The translations under genes and the position numbers were made by a program. The notes under the pieces were generated by a model that did not search any database, was not told the origin of the DNA, and was given only the letters and a program-made list of their open reading frames with translations. This document shows, in pieces, positions 37,228-49,890 of a stretch of 64,000 bases of DNA. This DNA comes from Tetranychus cinnabarinus (lineage: Eukaryota; Arthropoda; Arachnida; Trombidiformes; Tetranychidae), in NCBI GenBank assembly GCA_022266195.1, contig WHVY01000009.1:1302001-1366000 (forward strand), read 5' to 3'. Each line of letters begins with the position of its first letter. Position 1 is the stretch's first letter.

Positions 37228-40200
37228 ATGTCTGTTCGTCGTAAAAAAGAGTGTAAAGACTGTGATTGTAAAGCAAGTTATCAACAATTTATTAAGAAAC
37301 AGTTTCTTCGAATTGAAGAGCTTGAAAACCAAATTTCTCTCCTTCGAGTGGAGAGAGATACACTGTTACATGAAAATGAACGGATTATGTTTAATCTTCA
37401 GATGCTATCCCTCAAAAATCAAGAATCAAGGTAAGTTTGTTTTTTCAAACAATTTTTAATTTGCAATATGGTAAAATTGTGAACAGTGTTAACCGTATTT
37501 GTACTTTTAACAGTCACATAGGAAATTCTGATAAATACCACAATAATGATCAATCTCATCAATTGAGGAAGCAACTTCCTGTTGGAGCAACAGCAGCTGC
37601 AACCATCCATGGTTCAACATCAAATGGAGGTGAAAGGAAACAAGAGAATTATGAACTATCGCAAGAGATTATGGATAAACGCTTAGAAATTATTGTACGT
37701 AAATATGGTAAGGAGTCGGTTAAAGCAGCTTCAGTTATACAAAAAGCTTACCGTAATTATCAGTTGAATAAAAGGTTTAAAAATCTTGCTTTGAATGCTT
37801 TACGCGTCAACAACCAAGCAAAAGATCTCAAAAGACAACAGCAACTGCAACAGGCCCATCAAATTCAACAACAAACGGCAACCCAACATCGTCTAACTGT
37901 GACCGGTGGAGGTAGTGCTTCAAGCGTTGATGGTCTACTTGTCAGTGATTTTGTTGATGCTAGTCAATCATTTGAACCTTTACATCAACAACTTCAATCT
38001 TCTCAATTTAGTGAACCCAAATTAACTCGAACCAGTTCATCATCATCGGCTTCTAAAGGTACATTCAGTCACCATAATCATCCTAATTACCATCCAAACG
38101 GTCTCTCAAATTTTAATAATAGTATCAATAATAATATTAATAATAATTCAATAATACCTCGCTCACCAACAATGCCTTCTCTCCAATCATCTCCAGTTGT
38201 CATTAGTGGAGGCCGCGTGGTGACCAAGAAAGTCTCTGCCAATTCTAATCAACAACAACAACAACAACCGCAAGAACAGTCATCAATACCTTCTTCGAAC
38301 TCAGCATCTCAACTCCATCATCATCATCATCATCCACAACAGCAACAACAATTTCTTCAACAACATCAACTCCAACACCAACACCACCAACAACAACAAT
38401 TACAACAAAATCAAATAGTAACTCATACCCATCATGGTGGATCTATGAAAACCTCCGTTTCAGCTACTTCGTTTCCCCACCGAACTCCACATTATGATGT
38501 TATAAGAGCTCGTGAATATCGTGTTGGCCTAAATTTGTTTAACAAAAATCCTCCTGAAAGAGGAATACAGTATCTATTTGATAAAGGATTCATTGATGAT
38601 ATAGTTGATGAAAGTAAATTAGTTCATTATTCTGGTAATCTTGAAAGCGGACGTAAAGCTTTAAGAGTGGCTCTATTTTTGTTGACTAAAAAAGGATTAT
38701 CTAAACAAATGATTGGTGAATATTTGGGAGATTTACAGTCACCATTTAACCAATTAGTATTGAAATTTTTTGTGCGTGAAATGGATTTCACAGGAATGTT
38801 ATTAGATGTTGGACTGCGAAAATTTCAAACGTTCTTTCGTTTTCCCGGTAAGTTGATTTGTCATGAATTGTCATTAAATTGAATCTATTATCTAACACCC
38901 ATATCATTCTTTTGTCATCTTCGTCATCCCTTTATAACTCAAGCAAAACTTGAGAGGCTTGAAGTAATTTCATTTCAAGTTAGCAATTGTTTTTCCCATT
39001 TGTTCTTTCCAACAAACAACAATAACAGCAATAAATTCCTGCTGAAATTAAATACTGCTTTTTTTTGCACAATTATAATTTGAATAATAACTAATATATA
39101 TTATCTCTTTTTTTCTTCCTTCTTGGCTTCATTTTTTTCATTGTTTAATCCTATTTAGGTGAAGCTCAAAAAATTGAAAGATTGGTTGAAACTTTTGCTG
39201 AACGTTACTGTGAATGCAATGAAGGTCTTGAACTAGATCGAAAAGGTGATTCAGAGGAAACTCCTATTATAACTAATAAGGATGACGTATTTATCTTATC
39301 ATTTGCAATCATAATGTTAAATACTGATCTTCATGTACCAAATAATAAACGTCGTATGACAGTTGATCAATGGATTAAGAATCTTCGAGGTGTTGTAAAG
39401 TCAAATTTAACTGAAGACTTTCTCATTGGAATTTATGAAAGGATAAAACAAGCAGAAATGAAAACAGGCCATGATCATTGTTTACAAGTGCTCAAAGTTC
39501 AAGCTTCTTTGGTAGCTTCATCTAGAAATATAACAGTTCCAAATTTAAGTGCAAATACTTACAGAAGGTTAATTTGTTTTTGTCGTCTTCATGAGATTGT
39601 TGACCTAAACAAAAAGGAACGCCAAGGTCAACATCAAAGGGAAGTTTTCCTTTTCAATGATCTACTTTTAGTAACCAAAGTATATAAGAAAGGTGCTGCA
39701 TCACGAACCTCTGTAACATCATCTTCAATGGCTTCAAATCAATTGGGTAATGGTGGTTCAGTGGCTTCACAATTGTACAGTTATCGTCGAAGTATTTTAT
39801 TAACATCAGTCAATGTTTCCCTGTTCTCTACTCTCTATTATCCTTATGGAATTAAAATTTCATCAAGAGTTGATAAAGATAAAACATTGATTCTATTTAA
39901 TGCACGTAATGATACAGATAGATTTAAATTTTTTGAAGACCTTAAAGAAAGCATTGCTGAAATGCATCAAATGGAAATAATCCGAATTCAGTCAACTATG
40001 GGTAATTCAAATGGTTGTTCAGCTTCAGCTTCACCTTCAAATAATTCTTCATCATCATCAGCCAAAAGATTAACAGTTAATTCTGTAGGTACTGTTTCCA
40101 GTTCATCAATACCTACCACTGGAAATAGTAATACATTGAAAACGTCTTCTTCCATTTCACATTCGTCTTCATCGGCGACAACAATAGCAACACCAACAAC

Positions 40201-40699
40201 AACATCAACAGGAAATCTTCCCAATTTAAATCATTCTTCTCTTATGGATTTAACAGCAACTTCATCCAATTCGTCATCGCCATCTTCTTCATATTCCTCA
40301 CCAAAATCAGGACTTTCTTCTAATAAACACCAAGTTAACAAAGTATCAGTATCAACATCTTCATTAGATTCTGCTCTTCCAAATAATAAAGCATCACTTC
40401 CATCTTTACCTATTCAACCATCTTCTTCTCAATCAACTTCCTCTTCATCTTTATCAACTGCAGCAGTAACAAATACAACAAATCAAGGGTCAAATTCAAA
40501 TACAGATTCAATGACTAGTTCATTGTCAACAACATTAACTATGACACCACATAGTCTTGTCTCATCAGCATCATTATCATCGTCATCATCAACATCATCA
40601 TCATCGTCATCTTCATCAACAAACCAACCATTAACGTCAACTCAAATTCAAAATTCAACATCGACTGCGTTAACAGCGACAACAACTCATTATGTTTAG
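37228..40699 (+). CDS. IQSEC: IQSEC (BRAG/Schizo) Arf guanine-nucleotide exchange factor, copy A, 1025 aa
   Basis: Activates Arf GTPases (Arf6 class) by nucleotide exchange at the plasma membrane and synapses. Exons 37228-37430, 37514-38847 and 39159-40699 close in frame (3078 nt with stop). Domains in order: an N-terminal coiled coil (about 25-65, FLRIEELENQISLLRVERD); an IQ calmodulin-binding motif (about 139-156, ASVIQKAYRNYQLNKRF); a Ser/Asn/Gln/His-rich linker with long CAA/CAT-encoded tracts (about 318-375); a Sec7 domain (about 400-590), with the exchange glutamate at about 514 in GEAQKIERL just after the exon 2/3 junction and the LNTDLHVPN motif; a PH domain (about 630-785); and a long Ser/Thr-rich tail. 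No PDZ-binding end was recognised (it ends THYV, which could serve as one). This is the only copy with a clear ATG-bearing first exon. Its sequence from mid exon 2 onward is nearly identical to copy B. Confidence 0.93.
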
Positions 40700-42564
40700 A
40701 TAATATTGAAATTTTATTTTTGTTTACTCGAATTATTCTAATCATTATTTTCTGATGCTGATTACTCAAAAAACAAACAACCATAATAACATCAACACCA
40801 AATTCAAATTATTATCGGCAACGTTAAACCTAATATTCGACATAATTTTGCGCAAATAATTGGGCGCTTATAGAGATGAACCAATTAATATACCAAAAAA
40901 GACATCAAAGTGACAATAATTGAGGAAACCAAAGGAGGTATTTGTTTGAGAACCCACTCAATTTGAATTTTTTTTGGTTAAAATCAAATTATCGTCATTA
41001 CTCATTCAAAATGAAACAAATTATCTCACCTATAAAACGAGAGGAACACACAAATTTGAATTAATACCATCATTCAGTATAGCTAAACAATCTGTTACAA
41101 TTGAAAATAACGCCTTTCTCTCGCTTAAATGTCAACCGAGATCCATTTAAAAATAAACGAGTCAAGTCCTGATTAAGCTGGAGACATCAAGTAATAACAT
41201 TAAAGATGTAGATGAAAACAAAGATAAATTGAACATCAAGTCAAACCTGATTAAAGAGAATTCAAAAATTTAGTCAAAAGCGAATCAAAACCAAACTGAA
41301 AAGCAAATGATGAAGAACAAATTGAAAAGTAAGAAAATTAGTAAGCATGCAATCAACTTTCTCACCATTGTCTACACTCAACAATTGAATCAACTGAGAA
41401 TCTTCTTTCTAAAATCTAGTTTAATATCTAATGTTCATAGATTAAAATTTCCCACATTTCAATTCCATTTCTTTCAAGCTTCACTTTTCTGTTACTCTCT
41501 TTATCCGGTTTAGTTCTAACACCAGCCCTTAACTCCTTATAAATTAACCTTACCTTGTTACATCGTCTCTATCATTGTGACTTTCATCAACACTAACAAT
41601 CTTTTATGATTGTACAACAACGTCAGAAAATAGTATCAAGTACATAGAAATTTTTAATTGTCTTTGCAGGACACAACTACTATTAAGATTCCCTTGTGTC
41701 TCTCCTACTCTCTCCTACTCTCTTCTTCTCGACTATCTTCTTCCTCTCTCTCCTTTAACTTTATACTCACCGGATGACTTAATTGACATCGGTAGACAGA
41801 TGGCAAGAAATGAGCGTAAGCCAGAGTAGAAGAGCTTGAGCAGGAAGAGAGGCCAACCTTTAAACAGGAAAGTCTCACTTTAAAGTTTGACAACATTTCT
41901 TTCGACTTTTCTTCACAACAAATATCATCTGCATCTTCTTCTTCTTCTCTTTCTTTTTCTTATTTTTCTTATTTTCTTCTTCTTCTTCTTCATCGTCGTC
42001 GTCTTCATCTTTACCATCATCTTATTTCTCTTCTCCTTTATTCCTTTGTTTGGTCTTTTCTCTCCTTTCAGCTCATTCACTTTGTTCACTATTTTTCATT
42101 CATTTTCATTTGATACTTTTTTGTGTGTGTATGTCTACCTGTGACCTCAAACACGGACTCGATATTGCTATTTTAACTGGTTCTACTTTTAATAATTGTA
42201 ACACTCTCTCAACTGTTCAAGGGTAAACACTATGAATGAGGTCAAAACACACGCACACACAAAATTGATTTGATCATGAAAAAGGTCTAGATGATACGAG
42301 TTTTCATGGTAATCCAATTTTTTTAGTGTTTGTGATTTTTATTTTGGAGCTTCATTAGCTTATCAACTTTTATTGTTTACCTTCATTTTCTTGTTATTCA
42401 CATTCTCTCCTTTACTTTTCTTTACCTCACTTTTTCAGTTTTTTGCTTCACTCTAATTGTGTTGATGTTTTTTTGCTTTGTTACTTGTTGGACTCACTCA
42501 GTGATTCTTGTGTTGTTTGTTGAACGAGTTTTTACTTTTGATTGATTTATACGTAATTTGCAAC
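40700..42564. other. Spacer between IQSEC copies A and B
   Basis: The first 600 bases are the 3' flank of copy A, related to the flank of copy B but clearly diverged. From about 41773 the sequence belongs to the block repeated at 48705 upstream of copy C and so probably holds copy B's promoter and 5' UTR. A pyrimidine-rich TTC/CTT microsatellite lies at about 41900-42010, and a CTCTCCTACTC repeat at about 41695-41735. Confidence 0.6.
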
Positions 42565-42690
42565 ATGATACTTTTTATTGTTTACCGTAGTAACCGTGTT
42601 TGTTCAATTAAATACAGTTACATAGGGGATTCTGATAAATACCACCATCATGATCAATCCCATCAATTGAGGAAGGAACTTCCTGTTGGA
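41773..42690. repeat. Tandem-duplication block, copy upstream of IQSEC B
   Basis: Nearly identical to 48705-49612, about 6.93 kb downstream. It covers the region before exon 2 of copy B plus the first 70 or so bases of that exon. It has no counterpart upstream of copy A, whose first exon and flank are different. Confidence 0.85.
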
Positions 42691-45600
42691 ACAACCAGTA
42701 CCATCCATGGTTCAACATCAAATGGAGGTGAAAGGAAACAACAGAATTATGAACTATCGCAAGAAATTATGGATTTACGTTTAGAGATTCTGTTACGTAA
42801 ATATGGTAAAGAATCTCTTAAAGCAGCTTCAGTTATACAAAAAGCTTACCGTAATTATCAGTTGAATAAAAGGTTTAATAATTTGGCTTTGAATGCTTTA
42901 CGTGTCAACAATCAGGAAAAAGAACATAAGAAACAACTTCAACGAAAGCAACAACAACAACGTCAACCTCAACGTAAACGGTCGTCGGTAATAGAACACC
43001 GTCTCAACGTGACCGGTGGAAAAAGTGCTTCAAATGGATTACTTGTCAGTGATTTTTTTGATGCTAGTCAATCATTTGAACCTTTACATCAACAACTTCA
43101 ATCTTCTCAATTTAGTGAACCCAAATTAACTCGAACCAGTTCATCATCATCGGCTTCTAAAGGTACATTCAGTCACCATAATCATCCTAATTACCACCCA
43201 AACGGTCTCTCAAATTTTAATAATAGTATCAATAATAATATTAATAATAATTCAATAATACCTCGCTCACCAACAATGCCTTCTCTCCAATCATCTCCAG
43301 TTGTCATTAGTGGAGGCCGCGTGGTGACCAAGAAAGTCTCTGCCAATTCTAATCAACAACAACAACAACAACAACCGCAAGAACAGTCATCAATACCTTC
43401 GTCGAACTCAGCATCTCAACTCCATCATCATCATCATCATCCACAACAGCAACAACAGCAACAACAATTTCTTCAACAACATCAACTCCAACACCACCAA
43501 CAACAACAATTACAACAAAATCAAATAGTAACTCATGCCCATCATGGTGGATCTATGAAAACCTCCGTTTCAGCTACTTCGTTTCCCCACCGAACTCCAC
43601 ATTATGATGTTATTAGAGCTCGTGAATATCGTGTTGGCCTAAATTTGTTTAACAAAAATCCTCCTGAAAGAGGAATACAGTATCTATTTGATAAAGGATT
43701 CATTGATGATATAGTTGATGAAAGTAAATTAGTTCATTATTCTGGTAATCTTGAAAGCGGACGTAAAGCTTTAAGAGTGGCTCTATTTTTGTTGACTAAA
43801 AAAGGATTATCTAAACAAATGATTGGTGAATATTTGGGAGATTTACAGTCACCATTTAACCAATTAGTATTGAAATTTTTTGTGCGTGAAATGGATTTCA
43901 CAGGAATGTTATTAGATGTTGGACTGCGAAAATTTCAAACGTTCTTTCGTTTTCCCGGTAAGTTGATTTGTCATGAATTGTCATTAAATTGAATCTATTA
44001 TCTAACACCCATATCATTCTTTTGTCATCTTCGTCATCCCTTTATAACTCAAGTAAAAGGCTTGAAAGGATTGAGAACTTTCAATTTGTGAAAGAAATTG
44101 TTTTTTTTTCATTTGTTTCTTTCCAACAAACAACAATCCCACCAATGATGATGTTGATTATGATGACAATATATACAAGACCTTCCTCAAAAAGCAGGAT
44201 GTAACCATGCATTCTTGCCTACTAATAGATAAATATACATCTAAAGCTTCATAAATTGTTGTTATTGTTCATTATTATAGTCGCGTGCTTTTCTTTCCCT
44301 ACCTTTTTTATCAAAATCTGTGAGGCTGAACAAAACTTACAATAATTTCTTCAAATGATTATCTTCAAGACTATACTCAGACTATTTTACCTTCATTCAC
44401 CTGTAATTTTCAATTCAAATTGAAAAGATTAAATCGTCAGTTTAATCCATCAATTACTTACATTGACTTAGGCGTAGTTTTTAAGGTTTGATTGTTGTTG
44501 GAGGAAAAAAAACAAGTGAAATCATTTCCCCCTAAACACAGCAAGCTAGAGTTGAATGGAGAATAGCATTTAGTCATTTGACGAAGTTACCTGTAAATTT
44601 GTTTTGTCGTCAACTCATCGTGATGTCAGTTCCGTTGATGTTCCTTTATTATTTTTATTGGCTATAATCATATTGACAAAAGACTAGAGCAGGAAAAGAA
44701 ACCTTAAAACTCTGTAAATATATGAAAATGAATACAAATTATATAATTTTGATTTCCGTTTGAATTTTATATTTAGCTACTCAATTGTTCATTTTGACAT
44801 TTTATCCAAGCTTAATATTTCTCAATTTACAATGTCCTTCTTTATTTCAATTTAATTCCTGCTGAAATTAAATACTGCTTTTTTTGCACAATTATAATTT
44901 GAATAATAAATAATATATATTATCTCTCTTTTTCTTCCTTCTTGGCTTCATTTTTTTTCATTGTTTAATCCTATTTAGGTGAAGCTCAAAAAATTGAAAG
45001 ATTGGTTGAAACTTTTGCTGAACGTTACTGTGAATGCAATGAAGGTCTTGAACTAGATCGAAAAGGTGATTCAGAGGAAACTCCTATTATAACTAATAAG
45101 GATGACGTATTTATCTTATCATTTGCAATCATAATGTTAAATACTGATCTTCATGTACCAAATAATAAACGTCGAATGACAGTTGATCAATGGATTAAGA
45201 ATCTTCGAGGTGTTGTAAAGTCAAATTTGACAGAAGACTTCCTCATTGGAATTTATGAAAGGATAAAACAAGCAGAAATGAAAACAGGCCATGATCATTG
45301 TTTACAAGTGCTCAAAGTTCAAGCTTCTTTGGTAGCTTCATCTAGAAATATAACAGTTCCAAATTTAAGTGCAAATACTTACAGAAGGTTAATTTGTTTT
45401 TGTCGTCTTCATGAGATTGTTGACCTAAACAAAAAGGAACGCCAAGGTCAACATCAAAGGGAAGTTTTCCTTTTCAATGATCTACTTTTAGTAACCAAAG
45501 TATATAAGAAAGGTGCTGCATCACGAACCTCTGTAACATCATCTTCAATGGCTTCAAATCAATTGGGTAATGGTGGTTCAGTGGCTTCACAATTGTACAG

Positions 45601-46498
45601 TTATCGTCGAAGTATTTTATTAACATCAGTCAATGTTTCCCTGTTCTCTACACTCTATTATCCTTATGGAATTAAGATTTCATCAAGAGTTGATAAAGAT
45701 AAAACATTGATTTTATTTAATGCACGTAATGATACAGATAGATTTAAATTTTTTGAAGACCTTAAAGAAAGCATTGCTGAAATGCATCAAATGGAAATAA
45801 TCCGAATTCAGTCAACTATGGGTAATTCAAATGGTTGTTCAGCTTCAGCTTCGCCTTCTAATAATTCTTCATCATCATCAGCCAAAAGATTAACAGTTAA
45901 TTCTGTAGGCACTGTTTCCAGTTCATCAATACCTACCACTGGAAATAGTAATACATTGAAAACGTCTTCTTCCATTTCACATTCGTCTTCATCGGCGACA
46001 ACAATAGCAACACCAACAACAACATCTACAGGAAATCTTCCCAATTTAAATCATTCTTCTCTTATGGATTTAACAGCAACTTCATCCAATTCGTCATCGC
46101 CATCTTCTTCATATTCCTCACCAAAATCAGGACTCTCTTCTAATAAACACCAAGTTAACAAAGTATCAGTATCAACATCTTCATTAGATTCTGCTCTTCC
46201 AAATAATAAAGCATCACTTCCATCTTTACCTATTCAACCATCTTCTTCTCAATCAACTTCCTCTTCATCTTTATCAACTGCAGCAGTAACAAATACAACA
46301 AATCAAGGGTCAAATTCAAATACAGATTCAATGACTAGTTCATTGTCAACAACATTAACTATGACACCACATAGTCTTGTCTCATCATCAACATCATCAT
46401 CGTCATCATCTTCATCAACAAACCAACCATTAACGTCAACTCAAATTCAAAATTCAACATCGACTGCGTTAACAGCGACAACAACTCATTATGTTTAG
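42565..46498 (+). CDS. IQSEC: IQSEC Arf guanine-nucleotide exchange factor, copy B, about 970 aa or more
   Basis: Second long IQSEC gene, in tandem with copy A. The exon equivalent to A's exon 2 ends at 43957 and is followed by a 1021-base intron and an exon 44979-46498; frames and splice phases match copy A and no stop interrupts them. The acceptor equivalent to A's (CAG at 42615-42617) is kept, but no coiled-coil first exon is visible upstream. The only nearby in-frame start is the ATG at 42565, which reads through the acceptor and gives 970 residues lacking the coiled coil. IQ motif, Sec7 domain with its exchange glutamate, PH domain and Ser-rich tail are intact. Protein differences from A are concentrated between the start of exon 2 and about residue 120 after it; the rest differs mainly in Gln/His and Ser tract lengths. 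The true 5' end is uncertain: a non-coding first exon, or a distant one, is possible. Confidence 0.85.
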
Positions 46499-48704
46499 AT
46501 AATATTGAAATTTTATTTTTGTTTACTCGATTCATTCTAATCATTATTTTCTGATGCTGATTACTCAAAAAACAAACAACAAATCATTATTTCACCGATC
46601 GGCAAAAACAAGTTCAGACAAAGAAGAAATCAAAAATTATCCATGATAAGCCTGTTCTATATTTTACTTTGAACGAAGTCCAATTTATAAATATATATTT
46701 GAAATTTATATGCATTCATCTACTGTTCATATGAAGATAACAAAATATTCAATTCACCTAAAGATGAAACTCATTGAAGCAAACACAATACGAGTCGAAG
46801 TGAAATGATTTTAAATTTTTGCAATTGATGGAAATCAAACTTACATCATCTTTTATTTCAAATGAGACAAATTAAGTCACCAAATAAAAGGCGATAAAAC
46901 ACCAAAATTGAATTAACAACACCAGTTAATACAGCTAAACATTGCGTCGCAATTGAAATTAACGCCCTTTTGACTTTACTTACCGTAATCAATCAATTGA
47001 AGGTCACCATTATCATGTATATATATGTATTCATTATTCTTGTTCACATCTATCTCTCTTTTATAACTCATTTTCAGCTCAAATGTTAACCAAAATTTAC
47101 CCTGAACGACAACCCAAAAAAAGAAACAAGTCAAGTCCTGGTCATCCTGGAGACGGAAAACATCAAGATTCAACATTGTAGATAGAAACAAAGATGAATT
47201 GGGAATCAAGTCAAACCTGATTAAAAAGGAATTGCAAAAATTAAGTCAAAAAGCGAATTATTTTTGAGCAAACAAAAAAGAAACAAATCAAGAAGGAAAA
47301 ATTAAAAGGAATGATCAAAGCTTCGGATTAACTCCACTAATCACTGGCTACATTAGATCATCAAAATGACCGTCAAATGTAAATCTCAACTCAACATCCA
47401 ATGCTCTTCAAAATTATTTAAAAATCCAAATTACCTGATTGATGGAAAAGGGCAACAAATATTTAAATTTCTCTTCTTGACCTACCTTTTTCTAGTGATA
47501 AATTATTGATAAAACTGTGATTCTATTCCATTTCATTGAATTACACTCTTTTACCCTCTTAAATATGATGTTGATGATACTGATGATTAACATGATTACT
47601 CAAAAATTTAATGATCAATGAATTATCCATACTTTTATTACCTTGTATTTGTATTTCCCATCTATTTTCAATTGTGTACTCCTTTTGATCAACAACTTTT
47701 TCCGATTCCTCCACCTTTCACCTCACTTTTGCCATGTTAGAGAGTGTTTTTAATTATTTTTTTGTCATCACCATCAACACCATCAACATACGTCTTGTCA
47801 TTTGTAATTGTACAGCAACATCAACAACGAGTAATGAAAAAAATATATATAATTACGGAGAAATGTTTATTTGTTTCTTGGGACAAAACTATTATCATCA
47901 TTATTATTCTTATTATCATTATTAGAGCAAATAATGCCATTATCAATGGTGTCAAATCAACAGAATACTCTATACATAAGTGTATATATATATTATTATA
48001 TATATTAAGAAATGAAATTGGTTTTATTATATCAAACTGTTTCAAATCAATTATTTATTTATTTCATCACAACCCGACCTAATCACTTGCAAGTTGTAAT
48101 TGAAAAAAAATCAACCCAACCTTGTGATTTTGATCAATTAATAAGTGGTGAATTAACTCAAGTAGTCAAGGAAAAGCAGAAAAAAAGTGACATAAAATGC
48201 AATACTTAGGGCGTAATAAACAATCAATTACCATGTGATCTTCAGTTCCTATTGAACCCTTTAGTTATAGCTAGTTATAGCTGCTAATTGTACGTGCTTT
48301 GCCTCGCTTAAACCATAAATTCAACTGCTCACAATTAGATAATTGATTGATGATAATAAATACTAATTTTGTGCAAAAAAAAAGAGTCCAATTGACCTTA
48401 TTAGATGAAGGTTAAGGTAAGATTAGAGTTCATTTGAGTAGTAAATTTTTTCAAATCTCATGTTAGATCTAAACCATGTATTTCCGAGTTAACAATTATC
48501 ATTCAATTAACTTACCTAAAGCTTTTCAACTCTTCATTCAACCTTTGTCTTGTTAAACAATATTTTTTAACAACACTCATGCAAAGACAAAGACACTGTA
48601 ATTGGCAAAGCAACTGAAATCAGGTTTTTCTTTGGAAAAGTAAATTGTTTCTTGAGACAAAATTAATATCAACTTTGTGACTCTCTGCAGACGTGAGTGC
48701 AACC
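46499..48704. other. 3' flank of IQSEC copy B and spacer
   Basis: About 46830-47290 is related to the 3' flank of copy A (40980-41330) and to the remnant at 59.5-59.7 kb. The rest is AT-rich, with a TTATTATTA-type microsatellite at about 47885-47930 and TATATA runs near 47980-48010. Small frames here are low-complexity and not supported as genes. Confidence 0.55.
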
Positions 48705-49740
48705 AGATGATTCAATAGACATCGGTAGACAGATGGCAAGAAATGAGCGTAAGCCAGAGTAGAAGAGATTGAGCAGGAAGAAGGGCCAACCTTTAAACAG
48801 GAAAGTCTCACTTTAAAGTTTGACAACATTTCTTTCGACTTTTCTTCACAACAAATATCATCTGCATCTTCTTCTTCTTCTCTTTCTTTTTCTTACTTTT
48901 CTTATTTTCTTCTTCTTCATCTTCATCGTCGTCGTCTTCATCTTTATCATCATCTTATTTCTCTTCTCCTTTATTCCTTTGTTTGGTCTTTTCTCTCCTT
49001 TCAGCTCATTCACTTTGTTCACTATTTTTCATTCATTTTCATTTGATACTTTTTTGTGTGTGTATGTCTACCTGTGACCTCAAACACGGACTCGATATTG
49101 CTATTTTAACTGGTTCTACTTTTAATAATTGTAACACTCTCTCAACTGTTCAAGGGTAAACACTATGAATGAGGTCAAAACACACGCACACACAAAATTG
49201 ATTTGATCATGAAAAAGGTCTAGATGATACGAGTTTTCATGGTAATCCAATTTTTTTAGTGTTTGTGATTTTTATTTTGGAGCTTCATTAGCTTATCAAC
49301 TTTTATTGTTTACCTTCATTTTCTTGTTATTCACATTCTCTCCTTTACTTTTCTTTACCTCACTTTTTCAGTTTTTTGCTTCACTCTAATTGTGTTGATG
49401 TTTTTTTGCTTTGTTACTTGTTGGACTCACTCAGTGATTCTTGTGTTGTTTGTTGAACGAGTTTTTACTTTTGATTGATTTATACGTAATTTGCAACATG
49501 ATACTTTTTATTGTGTACCGTAGTAACCGTGTTTGTTCAATTAAATACAGTTACATAGGGGATTCTGATAAATACCACCATCATGATCAATCCCATCAAT
49601 TGAGGAAAAAACTACCTGTTGAATCAGCTAGAATTATCAATGGTTCAATGTCTATTTCAATAGATTATGGAAGATATCTGGAAATAATCATTTCTGAATT
49701 ATTATTGAAATTTGACTTTTTAATAGCCTTCCATCAATAA
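48705..49740 (+). pseudogene. IQSEC copy C, truncated 5' fragment
   Basis: Repeats the upstream region of copy B almost base for base from about 48705, and the start of exon 2 (YSYIGDSDKYHHHDQSHQLRK) to about 49612. After that the match decays: a short deletion follows NGS, then weak similarity to the EIMDLRLEILLRKYG segment can be traced to about 49705, and the frame ends at 49740. The IQ, Sec7 and PH regions are absent. The transposase-derived gene begins about 150 bases further on, so an insertion or rearrangement may have removed the rest. Confidence 0.8.
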
Positions 49741-49890
49741 ATGTTTAAAAACTGCTTACACGAAACGGCTTCGAGGTATGATTGCGGTATTTTGACTAGT
49801 CATTAAATTAAGCGATGATATTTGTTGCCTTTGCAATCATTAATATCTTCTCAACTAAATGAATCAATCATCAGCTTCAAAAATAAGCAA

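Noticed and set aside
41887..42144. Hydrophobic open frame upstream of IQSEC B, repeated at 48820-49077
   Set aside because: It translates a TTC/CTT microsatellite into poly-Leu/Phe. Its repetition is explained by the tandem duplication, not by protein selection.
47734..48082. Overlapping small frames after IQSEC B
   Set aside because: They cover TTATTA and TATATA simple repeats; products are Ile/Tyr-rich without features.
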